A stretch of 64,000 nucleotides of DNA from Daucus carota subsp. sativus (GCF_001625215.2 NC_030386.2:36521296-36585295); one strand, 5' to 3'. Positions 1 to 13,743 are shown, counted from the stretch's first letter. The notes: generated by a model from the sequence alone, not told the origin. Made by a program: numbers and translations.

Positions 1-935
1 ATCATTCACAATAGCACATGAGTTCCTTTAGGTCCCTCTACAAGTGGTAATATATTGAATTGATCAAGTAGAAAGATGATAAGTTTGCTGAGTTATTTGA
101 TGTGCCCATTTAGTAATTTATGGTATTGATATACAATGATGGTACCAATGCTTGGTTGGTACTTCTCAATACCTTTCACCATTTCTGTTTTTTTCCTTGG
201 ACATAAAAGAACTTTGTCTTCTTCTGCTTCTTATTAAATGTATTATATTGTTTGTGATTATGTGAACCCTTGTGAAAACATTAAGTTATTATATAAAATA
301 TTATATTCTTGGCAGTTTGATCCCATGGGTCTCTGGTGGCCGAATTTGGTAGCTATATATTAGTGTGTTTTTTCCATAGTAAAGTTATTGTACATACCGG
401 TCAAGCTGGAGCAATGATGTATCTGTTAGGCCATGTAGATTGTGATTACTTTTGCATGGAGTCCTGGCCTTTAATCACTTGGGGATGTTTGATTTAGCTT
501 CTATCTTGCTATTCTTGTTATGTAGAAAACTCATCATATGTGGTGTTGAAAACAAAGTGTCTTTACAACTTAGTAAAAAAGAAAGTGTCTGTACATTATG
601 TGGTCGATTAATATCTTGCAGCTGCATAATATATTCGCTGATTTTTTATTAAATACTTCTAGGTATGGAGGCTCTAGCTGCACGAATAACTCAAATGACT
701 TTGTTTGTTTGTATGTTATTACAATAGCAATGACTCTTGCACCACCTTATTTTTTATGTATCAAGTGATTTGTTTTCACTTAATATAACAATGACTCTTG
801 TACCCGCTTATCTCTTATGTATCAATTGATTAGTTTTCATTAGTTTGACTTCTTGCATCAGGGAACTTGACAATCTTGTTATACTTAACTTTTCAGTTAG
901 CTTCTTGGTATTGCATTTTAAATGTTTCCAGCATA
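1..935. other. Upstream region and 5' leader of the CBL gene
   Basis: No coding exon is recognised here. The short open frames are AT-rich and match no family I know. A pyrimidine-rich tract ending in CAG near 886 could be the acceptor of a 5'UTR intron feeding the leader of the CBL gene, but no donor is clearly identified. The rest looks like ordinary promoter or intergenic DNA, or the tail of an intron. Confidence 0.4.
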
Positions 936-2727
936 ATGGGCTGCTTTTCCTCGAAGAAAACAAAATACACCCCCGGTTATGAGGAGCCAACTGTTCTTGC
1001 ATCTGAAACATCCTGTGAGTAGTCCCTTAATTTCTGAAGTATATGTTATTTATGCTCTTTTTTAAATTACTGCATCAGTAGGGAATTAAATTCTGTTTAA
1101 GCACAAAGTTCTAGTGTCTTACTTAGTGATGCACGGATATTTCGTTCCTTGGAACCATAGGCTAATATTGGGTCAATGAGCTCTAATCAGTCTACCACAG
1201 AGATCAGGCTCTGAGCCTCTGACAGTCCGACCTATAATTTCTGATGAATATGTGAGATGTAAACTTGCAGTTAAAAATCACTAAATTGTCCTTGTTCTCT
1301 TTCAATTAAAGAACCTAGAAGATGCAGATAGGTCATTAAGATTGGTTTTTGCAGAGTGTGTTTCTACGATCAAAGTATTGTTATTAAATAAGGTACCCTG
1401 TCTATGCAGTTTCAGTGAGTGAAGTTGAGGCCTTGTATGAGCTATTCAAAAAACTAAGCAGGTCGATTATTGATGATGGACTTATACACAAGGTACTTCC
1501 ATCCAATTTAAGATAAAGCTTGAAGTCATATCTCGGGCATAAATACATATACATGTTTTGAATTTTGATATGTTTATAAAATTAGTTCATGATATATATT
1601 ATTTTTAACATTTGAAATAATATCGTCTTGGCTATAGGAAGAGTTTCAGTTTGCTCTTTTCAGGAACAGAAACAAGAAAAATCTCTTCGTCGACAGGGTA
1701 TGTTATGCACAAGTATACTCATTAGTTTTATGTCTTCTTTTTCGTGCTCATTAAAGTATTTATCAAACAGTAATATTACTGAGGTAGTTTTCTGTTATGC
1801 AGATTTTCGACTTGTTTGATATAAAACGCAATGGAGTTGTAGATTTTGGGGAGTTTGTTAGGTCATTGAGCATATTTCATCCAGATGCCCCAGTATCTGA
1901 GAAAATTGCTTGTAAGATAGGCTTCTTTGGACATGACTACTACTTTAATGTTGACTCTACCCTAAAAATAATGGTTTGCTTGATTTATTCCTAATTCATT
2001 ATTTGGAAAATTGTTTTGCAGTTGCATTTAAGTTATATGATCTAAGGCAGACGGGGTTTATTGAGAGAGATGAGGCAAGTATACAAGTTCTTCGGGTTTG
2101 TTTCTTTTTTCCTACTGATTACCCTCTTAAGTAGGAAGATTAATGACATGTTGGCAAAATTTCAAAATCACGGACCAAGAATGGAGTGGTTTCATATTCT
2201 TATTACTTTTGTATTGACCGTCTACGGTGCAGTTATCAACTTTTTCCCTTTTCATGGTACCTCATGCGTTTTTGGACTTTGTTCTCTGCCTAATGTGATC
2301 AAACCTGTGTTCTAGAACAGTTGAAGGAGATGGTGGTGGCCCTATTACATGAGTCAGATCTGATCCTTTCGGAAGATTATGTAGAAACAATCGTGGATAA
2401 GGTGCAGTTAACTATAGCTACCTGCAATGTTGCACTCCCTTGTTGTAGTCACTGATAGCTTTGTGACATTTGGTACAGACATATACAGATGCAGATACCA
2501 AAGGTGATGGGAGAATAGATCAAGAAGAATGGAAGGAATTTGTACTAAAAAATCCATCTTTGATAAAGAACATGACCTTACCATATTTGAAGTGAGTATC
2601 TATTTCTCTATAAAGCAAAATGTCACGTTTTTATGACTAACATAATCTTGATAAAATTTTCAGGGATATAACTTTGGCTTTCCCCAGTTTTGTCCTAAAC
2701 TCAGAAGTTCCCGATTCCGAAGTGTAG
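936..2727 (+). CDS. CBL4: Calcineurin B-like calcium sensor, CBL4/SOS3-like
   Basis: Eight exons give a 213-residue protein, a normal CBL length: 936-1014, 1410-1492, 1638-1697, 1803-1911, 2022-2074, 2321-2401, 2479-2591, 2664-2727. The start MGCFSSKK is a classic N-myristoylation plus Cys3 palmitoylation signal, which implies membrane anchoring. EF-hand loops lie at about 43-56 (the atypical first loop), 80-91, 117-128 and 161-172. The C-terminus carries the family FPSF motif. Stretches such as [25 protein letters not shown] and [14 protein letters not shown] fit CBL4/SOS3 better than CBL1/9 or CBL2/3. CBL4 binds CIPK24/SOS2 kinases and controls Na+/H+ exchange at the plasma membrane. Intron 5 begins GC instead of GT (2075-2076). 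The paralogue number (CBL4, 5 or 8) is inferred. Confidence 0.93.
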
Positions 2728-4169
2728 ACTGGTGGCCAGGTTGATTTCTGGATCACACTTGTTCACACATCCACATCTGCTTTTATTACTTGACCTGCAC
2801 TCCGTGGATAAGATCAGAAGAGCTTTGGTTTCTATGGTGACTATCTTTGAACCGTATAAGATCCTTAGTGCCTAAGGCAGTACTGTTTGCCGAGCAATGA
2901 GTTTGGATTCACAGACTCATAATGGGACTCGCGAGTTAGTTTCTTACTGTAGTTCCTTGTAAATTGTACATTCAAATTGATAGATAGGGACCTTAAATGG
3001 TCCGAATAAATTTGGAAAATTTTAGCTATCCAGGAGAATATATGTCTGTGTTATTATATTATCTTTAAAACAAAGTATTCACTGAGTGATAAAATGACAC
3101 AAGTACTGCGTACTGATGACATCTAGGTAGAATGTAGCCCATCCGATAACCATTTATAGAAGTCGGATATTTTTCGATGCTGTGTATCATCATTTATAAT
3201 TACTCTTAATTTACATTCCAGCCAGATTCTCATAGCCTGAAGGGAGGCTTAAATTATGAACTTGTCCCGAAGCAATCCAAAATGTTATGCAGATGAGTCT
3301 CCCTTCAAGCGATCAGGCCATGTAGGAAGCACAGTATGTTAATATGATGTCCCAGTTTTAGTTGGCACGGTACATTGTTATGCCAACTTTAACTATAGTT
3401 TGATGTGCTCCTTTACCTTTCTCACATGGTAGATCTCCTTGTTACGAACAAGCAAGGACATGATTAATTGCTTTGGACAATTAACACTTCAGTACCATAT
3501 TCTATGCTTCAAAGAGCAATTAGTGATCCAAGAAGTTGTTAAACACAGCAAATAATACTAGATGGTACATAATTAGTGATGCAGATGAGATCTTTTAGGG
3601 ATATGCACCCTGATTTTCTACCAGCTCTGTCTTATAGTACTAAGCTAAAGTGGTTGTGCTTTTAATGGAGTTGATTCAGGTCGTAAAAAAATATAAAGAA
3701 TTTGTATAAGGAATTTAATTTAATTTATTGCATACACCAAATTCGTCTCAATTATGTTTTCAAAATGAGGTGGCAAACAGAAAACTAATAACGGAAGATA
3801 AGCTCTTAACTTGATTGGGTGATTTATGTGTATGATTGAGCATTTCATTTTGGTTTAAAATCGAACCGAATCGAAAAATCAAAAGTCAGTTATGCATACA
3901 AGATTATTTTTAATATGGATGGAATCAATCATTGCCAACAAGATTTAAGAAATAAAATTGAGAATTTTGAGATAACTTTCTCGCTCTTTTTAAGAAATAT
4001 TCCCATCTCAAAGAAATTATCCAAGAAATTGTCCCAATAATCTTTTCCAAAAAATTTACAAAATTTGTTATATCTCAAAGAAAAGTTTCTAAAGAAATTT
4101 CACATTAAAAAAAATTCTAGTAAATATTTCTAAAAGAATTTACATTGCATTTCCTCATCAAAAAAGTTG
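2728..4169. other. 3'UTR of CBL and intergenic DNA
   Basis: Holds the likely 3'UTR of the CBL gene in its first few hundred bases, then AT-rich spacer. I see no reading frame or RNA gene. Confidence 0.5.
3005..3010 (+). promoter_or_regulatory. Candidate poly(A) signal AATAAA of the CBL gene
   Basis: An AATAAA hexamer lies about 280 bp after the CBL stop codon in otherwise non-coding DNA, a plausible distance for a plant 3'UTR. Plant poly(A) signals are loose, so this is only a candidate. Confidence 0.35.
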
Positions 4170-4179
4170 TTAAAATTAC

Positions 4180-4741
4180 GGGTTATTTATCAAATTGGTC
4201 ACTGAAGTGGGTTTAATATATCAAGTTGGTCACTGAACTCAAAACGGTATCAAGATGATCACTGAAGTGGCCATATATATCAAACAAGTACCTTGAAATA
4301 TGAGTTCAAGCAGTAAAAATATTATTTATAAAGTTTTACACATTATTTTTGAATGTTACCAAAACCAAGTAAAAGGTTATGACTTCTAATATTTATGACA
4401 AAAAATTTAGACTTTATCAAGTTTATTTATTATTTATTTTTAATTAAAACAAAGAAATAACTATATAATAAAATATAAATAATAAATAAACTTGATAAAA
4501 TATAAATATATTATTTTAAATACTAGAAGTCATAACCTTTTAGTTGGTTGTGGTAACATTTAAAAATAATGTGTAAAACTTTATAAATAATATTTTTAGT
4601 GTTTGAACTCATATTTCAAGGTACTTGTTTCAGTTGTTTGATATTTATGGCCACTTCAGTGACCATCTTGATACCGTTTTGAGTTGAATGATCAAACTTG
4701 ATATATTAAGTCCACTTCAGTGACCAACTTGATAATTACTC
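4180..4741. mobile_element. Foldback MITE, Mutator-like
   Basis: The element is a 562-bp near-palindrome. The left arm, from GGGTTATTTATCAAATTGG, is repeated inverted at the right end, and the arms are about 250 bp each. It is flanked by 10-bp direct repeats, TTAAAATTAC (4170-4179) and TTGAAATTAC (4742-4751), with one mismatch. The length of the target duplication and the long arms fit a non-autonomous Mutator-like element. No coding capacity is present. Confidence 0.8.
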
Positions 4742-4751
4742 TTGAAATTAC

Positions 4752-5699
4752 CGACAAACAATTTATTTTTAGAAAATATTTTTATGCTTTCTGAAGGTGA
4801 AGCAGTTTTGCGAAACTATTCACTTCTTCAAAAAAATTCCTCTATTTTTCTGTTTCATAGAAATAAAAAAACACATAAAGATAAAAAATAAAAAAACAAA
4901 TGAAGAAAACACATTTTTTTTCTGAAAAATATTTTAAATATTCAAAACATCCCGAAAAAGTGGGAATATAAGTCTTCTAACAGAAGGAAGGAAAAAAGAG
5001 CATTAGTTACCTTTTTTTTTATCGAAAATATTTTTCGTTGCTGAAGTCCTCTCAATTTAGTGAGGAGTATGCGGGAGGTTTGTCAAAATTATATTTTCTT
5101 TTTCTTTCCTTTTTTTCGCTTTTCTTTAACAAAGAAGACAGTATATACGTGGCTGATGTCTATTGGTCGTGTCATGTAATAACCACGTTTCAAGTGGCAT
5201 TCGTCCCCTGAGCTTATATTCCCTCCAAATATATTTAAAATTAAAATTCAAAAATTTACAGTAATAAAAAATATTATAAAAAATTGGACAAATAATTTGA
5301 TTTCACGAATAGAAATATACTGATTATATATTTAAGAGAAAATTTTAAAATTACATTTCTATATAATGCATTCTATAACAAATTTAATAAAATAGACAAA
5401 TAAGAAAAGATGTCATTTATTGAAGAAAAGAACCAGTGACATTTATAGTTTTTAAAAATAACCCTTGATAAATTCTTGATGGTAAATAGCCAAATAGGTC
5501 ATGCATTGAGGTAAGTTCTAGAACAAGTAAAAAAAATTCATGAAAGTGTAATTGTTTATGATATATCAATGGCTTCAAAAGCACCCGTACATTTCGGACC
5601 ACGCTTGCCCTTCGGCTATATATTGCATTTCACTGATCATATTTCACAAAAGGGTTACATGATCAACGAACACATCAGTGTTTAATCCTCTTCATTAAG
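4752..5699. other. Promoter region of the PI 4-kinase gene
   Basis: AT-rich spacer that ends in the likely transcription start region and first leader exon of the downstream kinase gene, whose last base before a GT donor is 5699. No gene is seen. Confidence 0.4.
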
Positions 5700-6054
5700 G
5701 TACAACCCCTGTTTCTTGATTTCTTGTTCAGATTGTGTGCATATTTTAATTTGTGTTGAAAGATTGTGTATTTGATTGAATTACATTCATGGGGTGTGTT
5801 AAATTTTGTGTTTTTATGATGGGTTGTTTCTTTCTTGTGAGATTAAGGTGTCGTGCAGTTGAATGTTGAAACCCTTTTGATGTTCTTGAAATGGATTGTT
5901 AATTAGTATGTAATTGGTGTTGATTTGTGAGATTTGCTGGTTTGTTGTTGTGTGTTTGATGTTGGGGCTTTTGATGGATGATTGTAAAGTTGGGTACTTC
6001 TGATTTTTAGTGATGAGTGTGGTGATTAATGGTTTTTTATGGGTAAATATGTAG
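5700..6054 (+). other. Candidate 5'UTR intron of the PI 4-kinase gene
   Basis: AAG/GTACAA at 5697-5705 and a T/G-rich tract ending ATGTAG/GCTGG at 6054 bound a 355-bp segment just upstream of the start codon. It has the T/G-rich composition usual for plant leader introns. Inferred from signals only. Confidence 0.5.
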
Positions 6055-6085
6055 GCTGGAAGAATTTTGAATTTGTAGTGCTGCC

Positions 6086-8901
6086 ATGTCGATAGCCGGT
6101 GTAGCTCGGAGTCCGGTTCATGGTGGGTCTTTTAGTTTTCCTGGTAATGTGTTGGATCAGTTTGGACTACGGTCGAGGGAGTCGATTTTGATTTATTTGA
6201 CTGTGGATGGGTCTGTGTCCCGAATGCGTGTGCTGGAGTCGGATTCGATTGCTTCTGTGAAGCTAAGAATCCAGATGGACAAAGGGATTTATGTGAGGAT
6301 GCAGAAACTGATTTTTGATGGGAAAGAATTGGCTAGGAATAATTCTTGTGTTGGGGATTATGGGGTTGCGGATGGGAATGTTTTGCATTTGGTTCTTCGA
6401 CTCTCGGATCTCCAAACTATTACGGTTCGTACTGTTTGTGGTAAGGAGTTTGAGTTGCATGTTCAGAGGGAGAGAAATGTGATGCATGTTAAGGAGCAGA
6501 TTGTGGATCAGGGGATAGTTTCTCTCGGTCTCAAGGATCAGCAGTTAATTTTTAATGGTGAGGAGCTTGACGATCAAAGGCTCATATCTTCAATTAGTAG
6601 AGACAATGATGCGGTGATCCACTTCTTGCTCCGCAAATCAGCAAAGGTAAGTGCTAAAGCAGTGGAGAATAATGTTGAAGTTTCTATTGTAGCTACAGAT
6701 CTTGCTGAAGAAACTGAGGCTCTGAATGGAGGAAAGTTTCAACTGGGAACTCAGTTAAGGAAACCGCATGCTATAGTAAAAAATATTTTGCAAAGTAATC
6801 TGATTTTAGAACCCATTGTTGTTAGTTCAGATATTAAACTGACACCTGGTATTAAGAAGCTAATTAGTGGAACATTAGATGGATTAGAGATGGGCAAACA
6901 ACCAGTTAGGTCTTCAGAGGGATCAGGAGGTACTTATTTTATGTGGGATTCTTCTGGTCACAAATATATATCTGTCTTTAAGCCAATGGATGAAGAGCCA
7001 ATGGCTGTGAATAACCCTCGAGGGCTTCCCCTGTCAACCAATGGTGAAGGGTTAAAGAAAGGAACACGAGTTGGTGAAGGAGCATTCAGGGAAGTTGCGG
7101 CATATATTTTGGATCATCCAAGAAGTGGACCACGCCTTTGTTACAATGAGGAGGAGGGCTTTGCTGGGGTACCCCCCACAGTTATGGTCAAATGCTTTCA
7201 TGGAGGATTCAGTTATGCTGCAGGTTATGAGAATGCACCTAAAAAATTTAAGATTGGATCCCTGCAGATGTTTAAGAAGAATTCTGGCAGTTGCGAGGAT
7301 ATGGGTCCCCGTGCTTTTCCTGTGGAAGAGGTGCATAAGATATCCGTGTTGGACATAAGACTGGCCAATGCAGATCGGCATGCTGGAAACATATTAATTA
7401 GTAAAGATGGCTGTAGCGATCGACTTGCTCTCATTCCGATTGATCATGGCTACTGCTTGCCTGAGAATGTAAGTTTGTTATCCTTCTCTCGTATGTTCGA
7501 TAACTCTTATATTTGATTAGTGTATTGAAGGTTTGTTATTGTTATTATTTTGTTGTGCGCCTTCTGTATTGCTCTGTTCATTGTCAACTTGCTAAGTTCT
7601 GTTGTTGGTGTTTTGGCGGATTGATGTAATAAAGTTCTTTGGATAGAACTCCCTTTGTACTTGTGGATTTAGCCAATATTAACTACTCTATTAAATATCT
7701 GATACACTAATATCTCTTAGGGTTGTAAGATATAGTTGCTAAGCTTGTTTATCACATTAAGTCTAATGATGATCGAATGCTAATCATGAAGGCAAATGCT
7801 ATTCTATCAAGGTGTGTGCTAAGAGTAATCAACACATATAATGGATGTTTAGACATTCATAACTAATTTTTCCTATATAATTGCTTTGATAGTTTTTTTT
7901 TCTTATACCATTTCTTTCCTAATATGCTCCAGGGAGTCACTTATCAAGATTTCTATGTATGCACACATGGTTGTATGTACTCCTTTCCACTGCTGATTGT
8001 TTTCTTTCTCATTATGTGTAGTGGTTTGCCTTCTTCTCATCTTCTGAATTTGGTATTAGCACTTAGCTGGCCCGCTAGGTGCAGTATTATGATAGATTTT
8101 GTTGCAATGCAAGATGTACACGTGTTCATAGTCGCAACTATTTAATTTATGGTAAGCTCAAGAGTCTCAATGTTTTCAGATTTCTGTGTATAAACATCAT
8201 GGTTCATAAGACCTTCCCTGATGGTGGCTGTTTTCTCTGTCATTCCGTGTAATATCAGCTGATTGCTGGCTCTTTGGTGATGTGATATGATAGCATATAT
8301 TGGATCATAGATAATACATGTGTTTTGTAACAGAAGTTACTTGGTTTTTTCTTCGAAACTTCTGTTTCTTTTCTGTTAGAAAAATTGGAGGAAACAGGCG
8401 TTGCTGTGGTCTGCCTCAGAAACTTTACTGATCAAGAAGTTTTTTCTATAATATACATAGGCCAAACTAGCAATATGGGGGCTGCGGTATTAATTTTTTT
8501 TTATTTTCATCTCTTTGCTGCAGTTTGAGGACTGTACATTTGAGTGGCTCTACTGGCCTCAAGCTCATGAGCCTTATTCTCCTGATACAATCAAGTACAT
8601 AATGTCACTTGATGCCGAGCAAGATATCGAACTACTGAAATTTTATGGATGGGACCTTTCCCGTGAGTGTGCACGCATCCTTCGAATATCTACTATGCTT
8701 CTAAAAAAAGGTGCAGCAAAAGGACTTTCACCACACGCTATAGGAAGCATCATGTGCAGGCAAACATTGAAGCAAGAATCTGTGGTTGAGCAGATTATTC
8801 AAGAAGCTGAAGAAGCTGTGCTCCCGGAAACAAGTGAAGCTGCGTACCTTGAATCTGTCTCTTCACTCATGGATAGTCGCCTCAATGAGCTCTTCCCTTA
8901 G
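6086..8901 (+). CDS. PI4KG4: Phosphatidylinositol 4-kinase gamma (ubiquitin-like domain kinase)
   Basis: Two exons, 6086-7468 and 8524-8901, join in phase 0 (PEN|FEDCTFEWLYWPQ) to give 586 residues, close to the usual length of the plant PI4K-gamma subfamily. Two ubiquitin-like domains lie at about 34-107 and 110-188. The PI3/4-kinase fold begins near 280 with GGTYFMWDSSG and VFKPMDEEP (ATP-binding region). It continues with the catalytic loop RLANADRHAGN (425-435) and the metal-binding DHG (453-455). These proteins belong to the type II PI4K superfamily. Some plant members act mainly as protein kinases on ubiquitin-pathway partners rather than on lipid. The 1,055-bp intron sits just after the DHG motif. 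Reading past the donor would stop within 15 codons. The subfamily symbol is a best guess. Confidence 0.92.
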
Positions 8902-10754
8902 GTCCCTGGAATCAGATACTTAATATATCTACATATATAATCAAAGATATATCTGTTATTAGCAGATGATGGAAAATGATGCTTCATTTTGGTTGCATTC
9001 GAATGCAGAACCCAATAACCCATGTAACTTGGTTTCTCCGGCTTTTGCTCTAAGCACATCCTTGTGTTGTATGCGTGTATGTTAGCGCTATGCTACATCT
9101 CCTCCCCTGTTTATCAACCCATCCCCACTTTGTATTTCTTCAATGCCCTAAATCAAACACATTATACTATTGTTTTCTGGTATATATGTGTGTTATGTAT
9201 ATTTGTGCTGTTTTCTGAAGCATGTCATATCTGTTGCCTCTTCCCTTTAAAGTTTTGCTACCACTCAATCATAAATTTGTTGTTTTTTTTCCTTAAATTT
9301 TTAAGTGCAGAGTTTAAGCCTTTCGGAAGGCAAATATATCTTCTTTTGCTGAAAAAAAAAAAAAAATGGACTTGTGGCAACTAAAATTTTGGGCAGATGT
9401 TGAAGTGACACACCATCTTGCATAAATATGTGGCATCATACATAAGCCAATCAATAGAGAAAGCTACAAGACAAGAAGTTCCAAACACACACAAGAAATC
9501 AAGAATACACAGTACGTTTGAAGTTTTGTTTTAGTGATTGGGCGGTCCAGTGTGCTTTTTAAATTGCAGGCAAAACTACAGATAGAGCAGGTGCTTGGTC
9601 CTTATTCGGATGTCACCATTCACCCAGGTACATGGTGCACTCTAAAAGAAAAAAGGTTTGGTCGACTTGACTGATACTTCATCCAATCTCAATCATCTTC
9701 CCAAATTTCTTTATTCATGAAAAAATTTTATCCTGAACTTATTCACGGAAAAACCCGAAGGACAAAGTTGAGCCAAAAAATCCCGATTCAAGAGACGGAT
9801 TCGTGTTAGGTCATAAGTCATATATACAAATTAAACCGTACACATGATTAATATCAGTGGTAGTAGATTCAACCATATCAGTGCTAATAGATTCAACCGT
9901 GTCGGGGTATTTTAAAGGAGTAGTCTCAGCCAGTATGCATGAAGTTCATGTTTAACTCCACAAATTAATTAAAAGTTGAAATTTTCACCTGCCAACATAA
10001 ATTTAGTTAGTTGGTTCACTCTCATTGACTTGTAGCCCTTCTTTCCAATTGTCTGCTTGTTTATTTCTGCAAACATATTTTCTCTAACACTAGAAAAATG
10101 ACTTTTATTTCACTGGTCTTCAGATGGGTTCTGCACAAGATTTCCAGAAGGAAGTAGTTAATTTATAGTACAATATATTACATATAATAGGACTAGACAT
10201 GTAAAAAATGAAAAGCTTGAGTTTATCATCTTACACATTGAAGCACTTTGGGTTGGAGATTTGACGATAAGATGCATGAGATTCATGCCAGCAAGATGAA
10301 AATGGACATGGACCCTCCTAGTAGTTGCAAGGGACCTTCTTGTTTTTATGGAGTTGGCTGCTTCCCATTATTACCCAGCTAGGTCCATCGCCATTATATC
10401 TCAACTAAGTCCTGACATTGATCTGTCTGTTCCGTTGTGTATTAATCGAATACTTAGATATCGTTTTCCTAATCATGTTAATAATCGAGGTTTCGACTTC
10501 CTTAAATGCTTATCGACACCGACAGATTGATTAGTATGTATTTTCCATTCACAAAAGCGAAGTTGCCAATTACAAATTTTTGCCCTGGCGGATACTACAG
10601 AAGGGAATGTCATTTCTTCACTGGACGAATTATTGAACTATGAAGAAAAAATTAAAATACAACAGAGGAATTAATTATATACCTATACTATAATACAAAA
10701 TGAATAAAAAGGACTGGATCCCGCTGGGAGTCTTCTGTTAATGTAGTTGCCCAT
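8902..10754. other. Convergent 3' regions between PI4K and pectinesterase
   Basis: The two genes converge here. The stretch holds their 3'UTRs, a homopolymer A run near 9352-9366 and AT-rich spacer. The open frames at 9064-9384 and 10348-10530 have no recognisable motifs. Confidence 0.5.
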
Positions 10755-13743
10755 TTAAACCGATAATCCTGCCAAGAAAGCCACTCCTGTGGCAGGTAAC
10801 CACGAAGATCCGTAAATGAACTGTGAAACTGTAAATTTGTTTGCTTCCACTGGGGATGTGATGACCCGATAGCCAGGCCATTTTACCCGTTGTCCGACAG
10901 CTCCACCCGGTCCGTAATTCATATACTCGCCATAGTATAACGTATCGAGTGCAAATGTCGTGTTCCATTCTAGCCATCCCCTGGGATGAATATGGTCACC
11001 CATGTTAGACAACATATAAACTGTTCGCGAATATAGTTTCCAAGGACGCCCCAAATATGTTGAGAAGTTGGCTTTCGACGCCTGCAGATCTGACGTTGCC
11101 ACTATTCTGCAGGCATGGATTGAAATGCCAGTGTTCTGATTGGGGTCTTTCCGGTTCTGAGCTGTGATCGTGTTCTTCTGCTGGTCCATGGGCTTGCGCG
11201 CGTACATGCTGCAGTTCTGAAACACGACTGCTGCATTCCCAAAGATGAAGTCCACTGTTCCATATATGTCACATTCGCGGTAGAACTGACGTTGAGAATG
11301 CACATACAATGTGTCTTGATATCCGATAACATTGCAGCGGTAGATGACCGCATGATCCGCGCCAACACGGAGGGCCACCGCCTGGTGCTTGCTAGGTCCG
11401 GCCCAATTTTCAAATGTGATGTCCCTGGCAATGAAACCAGCACCAGTAGCCGCTGCAGTGTCACAACTCACAAGTCAAACAGTAGAATCTTATTACAAGT
11501 ACTACACATATATTTCAAGTTTTGCAGAAAGCTAAACTGTAACTTTAGGACTAAAGGCAAGTGGGAGAATGAGATACCCATGACCCCCTGCCCCTCCAAT
11601 AATGTGATATATGGATAGCATTTCACTTATATTCAAAAACAACCACCTCCACCGATTTTGCTGTACCAACATTTCTGTCAATGTCGTCTATTCTTGACCC
11701 AGGAACACTAATAATATCAATCATTTGTTGCTTATGTCTTTAAGAGATAGCACTAAACAAATAGCAACAAGTCAGATACAGCTCATGGTATGCGACTTCA
11801 AATTTCGATAAGTATTCCGGTGCACAATACTCCTGTCCCGTGACAAACTTTCGGACATTACATAATCATAACATGAATTGATGTTGAACAAGATATTCGA
11901 CTCAACTTGGAATATGACAACTATTTTTTAGTTTCAGAATTGATTCCTTAATAGAGAATAAAGGCTTTTAAGATGAATATCGTGGCTAAATCTGTCTAAA
12001 TAATCAAGGCATCCAATGCAGGTGTAACATCAATTTGTCTATCACTAATCACATGCATTACTTAACGACAAAATAAAGCAATTAGCTTCAAACAAATGAA
12101 AGAAAAGAAAACACACGTAATTATAACACCTTTTATACAGCATTACTGTAGAATCATGAGATAAAACATCACTTAATCATGCGTTGAGAGCGACAAGACC
12201 AGAAATCGCAATAGTGCAAATACTATTAGCTCTTTAGTCTTTAGTAACAAAGGAACAAACAGATCACATGCACGAGCATCCCCATTACTTTATTTATCCC
12301 ATTCACTTTGTTATCTTCTTGCCAGCTTAATTAACTTTTCAACATAAAATCAGAGGATTAAAAAGGGAATATATATTTACCAAAGGACGCTGTGTGAAAT
12401 GTTGTGACGTTGTCAAACACGCTTTTGCCTCCTGAAATCACCGTTTTGCCCTTGCCGTCACCAATGAACATCAAGTTCGTTTTCTTCCTTCCCACTTTCA
12501 AATTCTGCTCTTCGTACCTACATTGCATTTATTCATTTATTATTGCAGCGTACATTTTTGACAAATCACCGATCACAATAATGAAACAAAGTTAACGAGG
12601 TGATATTTAATTTTGCATTTACGTGACAACTAAGATACAATGCAGAAGTAATCTAGATAATTTTCGAATCCACCAAAAAGTTATTTTTTAAGATCTCCAG
12701 AAACTTTTAAAAAGGTGTAGATATTGTAATAATATAATAATTAAAAAGAAAAAAAAAGATATATTTTAATAATAAACTTACTTTCCTGCCTTTACGTAGA
12801 TGATAAATCGGCGAGTGCCATACTCAGGCGCTTTCTTGATCGCCGCCGCTATGGTCTTGTACGTTCCGTTGCCGTCTTTGGAGACTATAATATCAGCTTG
12901 TATCGCCGTCACAGGCGATTGTAACAACCTCCTTTCTCTTCTGGACAACCATTCCGGGAACTCACGCGCCGCCGGCGATTCTTCGAGCAATCTCCGGCGA
13001 TTTTGTATCGGAATTCCGCTAAAGTCGTCGCCGTTAGTCGCTGCAAATATAGCTAAGCAGTTACTAACCAGTTCTGATAAGTCCTTGAGTCTGTCCACCA
13101 TTTGATCCTTGACGTCACCTTTGACATCAGCGAAGCCTTCCGCACACGTGTCCTGGTTCGTCAACGCCGCGCTCAGCCACGTCATCACATCGGCGGTGGA
13201 TCCGACCGGCTGAGACCTCCGGTTCGGCGGCGGCGCAACGGACGTCAGCGACATGGAGAGCTGGTCGACCGAGTGTTCCAGAAGCTCGAGGCAGTCATCG
13301 TAGGCGGCGCGTGCGCGCGTGTCCATCTGCAAGTTATTAATCTCCGCCGAAGCGGACAGCGCGCGGCCGAAATGATGCAGTGTCATATTCACCGAGATAT
13401 GCACTAAATCAGTATTCGAAGCCGTGGTCGAGCCAGGAAAATCAAGCAGCGAGTCGACACATAAACTCGGAAATCGAGTCTTCCTGCACACTTGTGACAT
13501 TGCTTGACTCGGTTTCCGATGCGACGGGAGATCAGTATTATCATCTCCCGTCGCTTTATTTCGCAGTGCCACGAGCACTGCGACAGAAACACCGCAAGCT
13601 ACGATCAAAGTAGCTGCGAAGATAAACAAAAATTTAAGCTTAGAATTGCGAGGACGAGGTGACGTGGCATGCGCCACGGCAGTGCTGTCAGGATAGTGGC
13701 GGGAGGATCCGAGCTCGGATGAACCGAGACGTCCATAGCCCAT
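10755..13743 (-). CDS. Pectinesterase with pro-region inhibitor domain (type I PME)
   Basis: Three exons on the minus strand (13743-12782, 12517-12381, 11452-10755) give 598 residues. An N-terminal membrane segment (about 37-60) is a signal anchor. A PMEI pro-domain (about 82-235) carries the expected cysteines (86, 95, 151, 200, 229). Two RRLL subtilase-processing sites follow at 250-253 and 271-274. The catalytic domain has GYQDTL, GTVDFIFG and LGRPW, which supply the two active-site aspartates and the arginine. The enzyme removes methyl esters from wall homogalacturonan, and the pro-domain is cut off before or during secretion. The pattern resembles Arabidopsis PME34/PME61. The exon joins (VKAGK|YEEQ and TASF|AATG) restore the standard family sequence. 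Confidence 0.95.

Noticed and set aside
2061-2315. 84-codon hydrophobic open frame
   Set aside because: It lies in the GC-AG intron of the CBL gene and overlaps exon 5 in another frame. No conservation is recognisable.
9064-9384. 106-codon frame downstream of the PI 4-kinase
   Set aside because: Composition follows T-rich 3' DNA and ends in a poly(A) run. No motif is seen.
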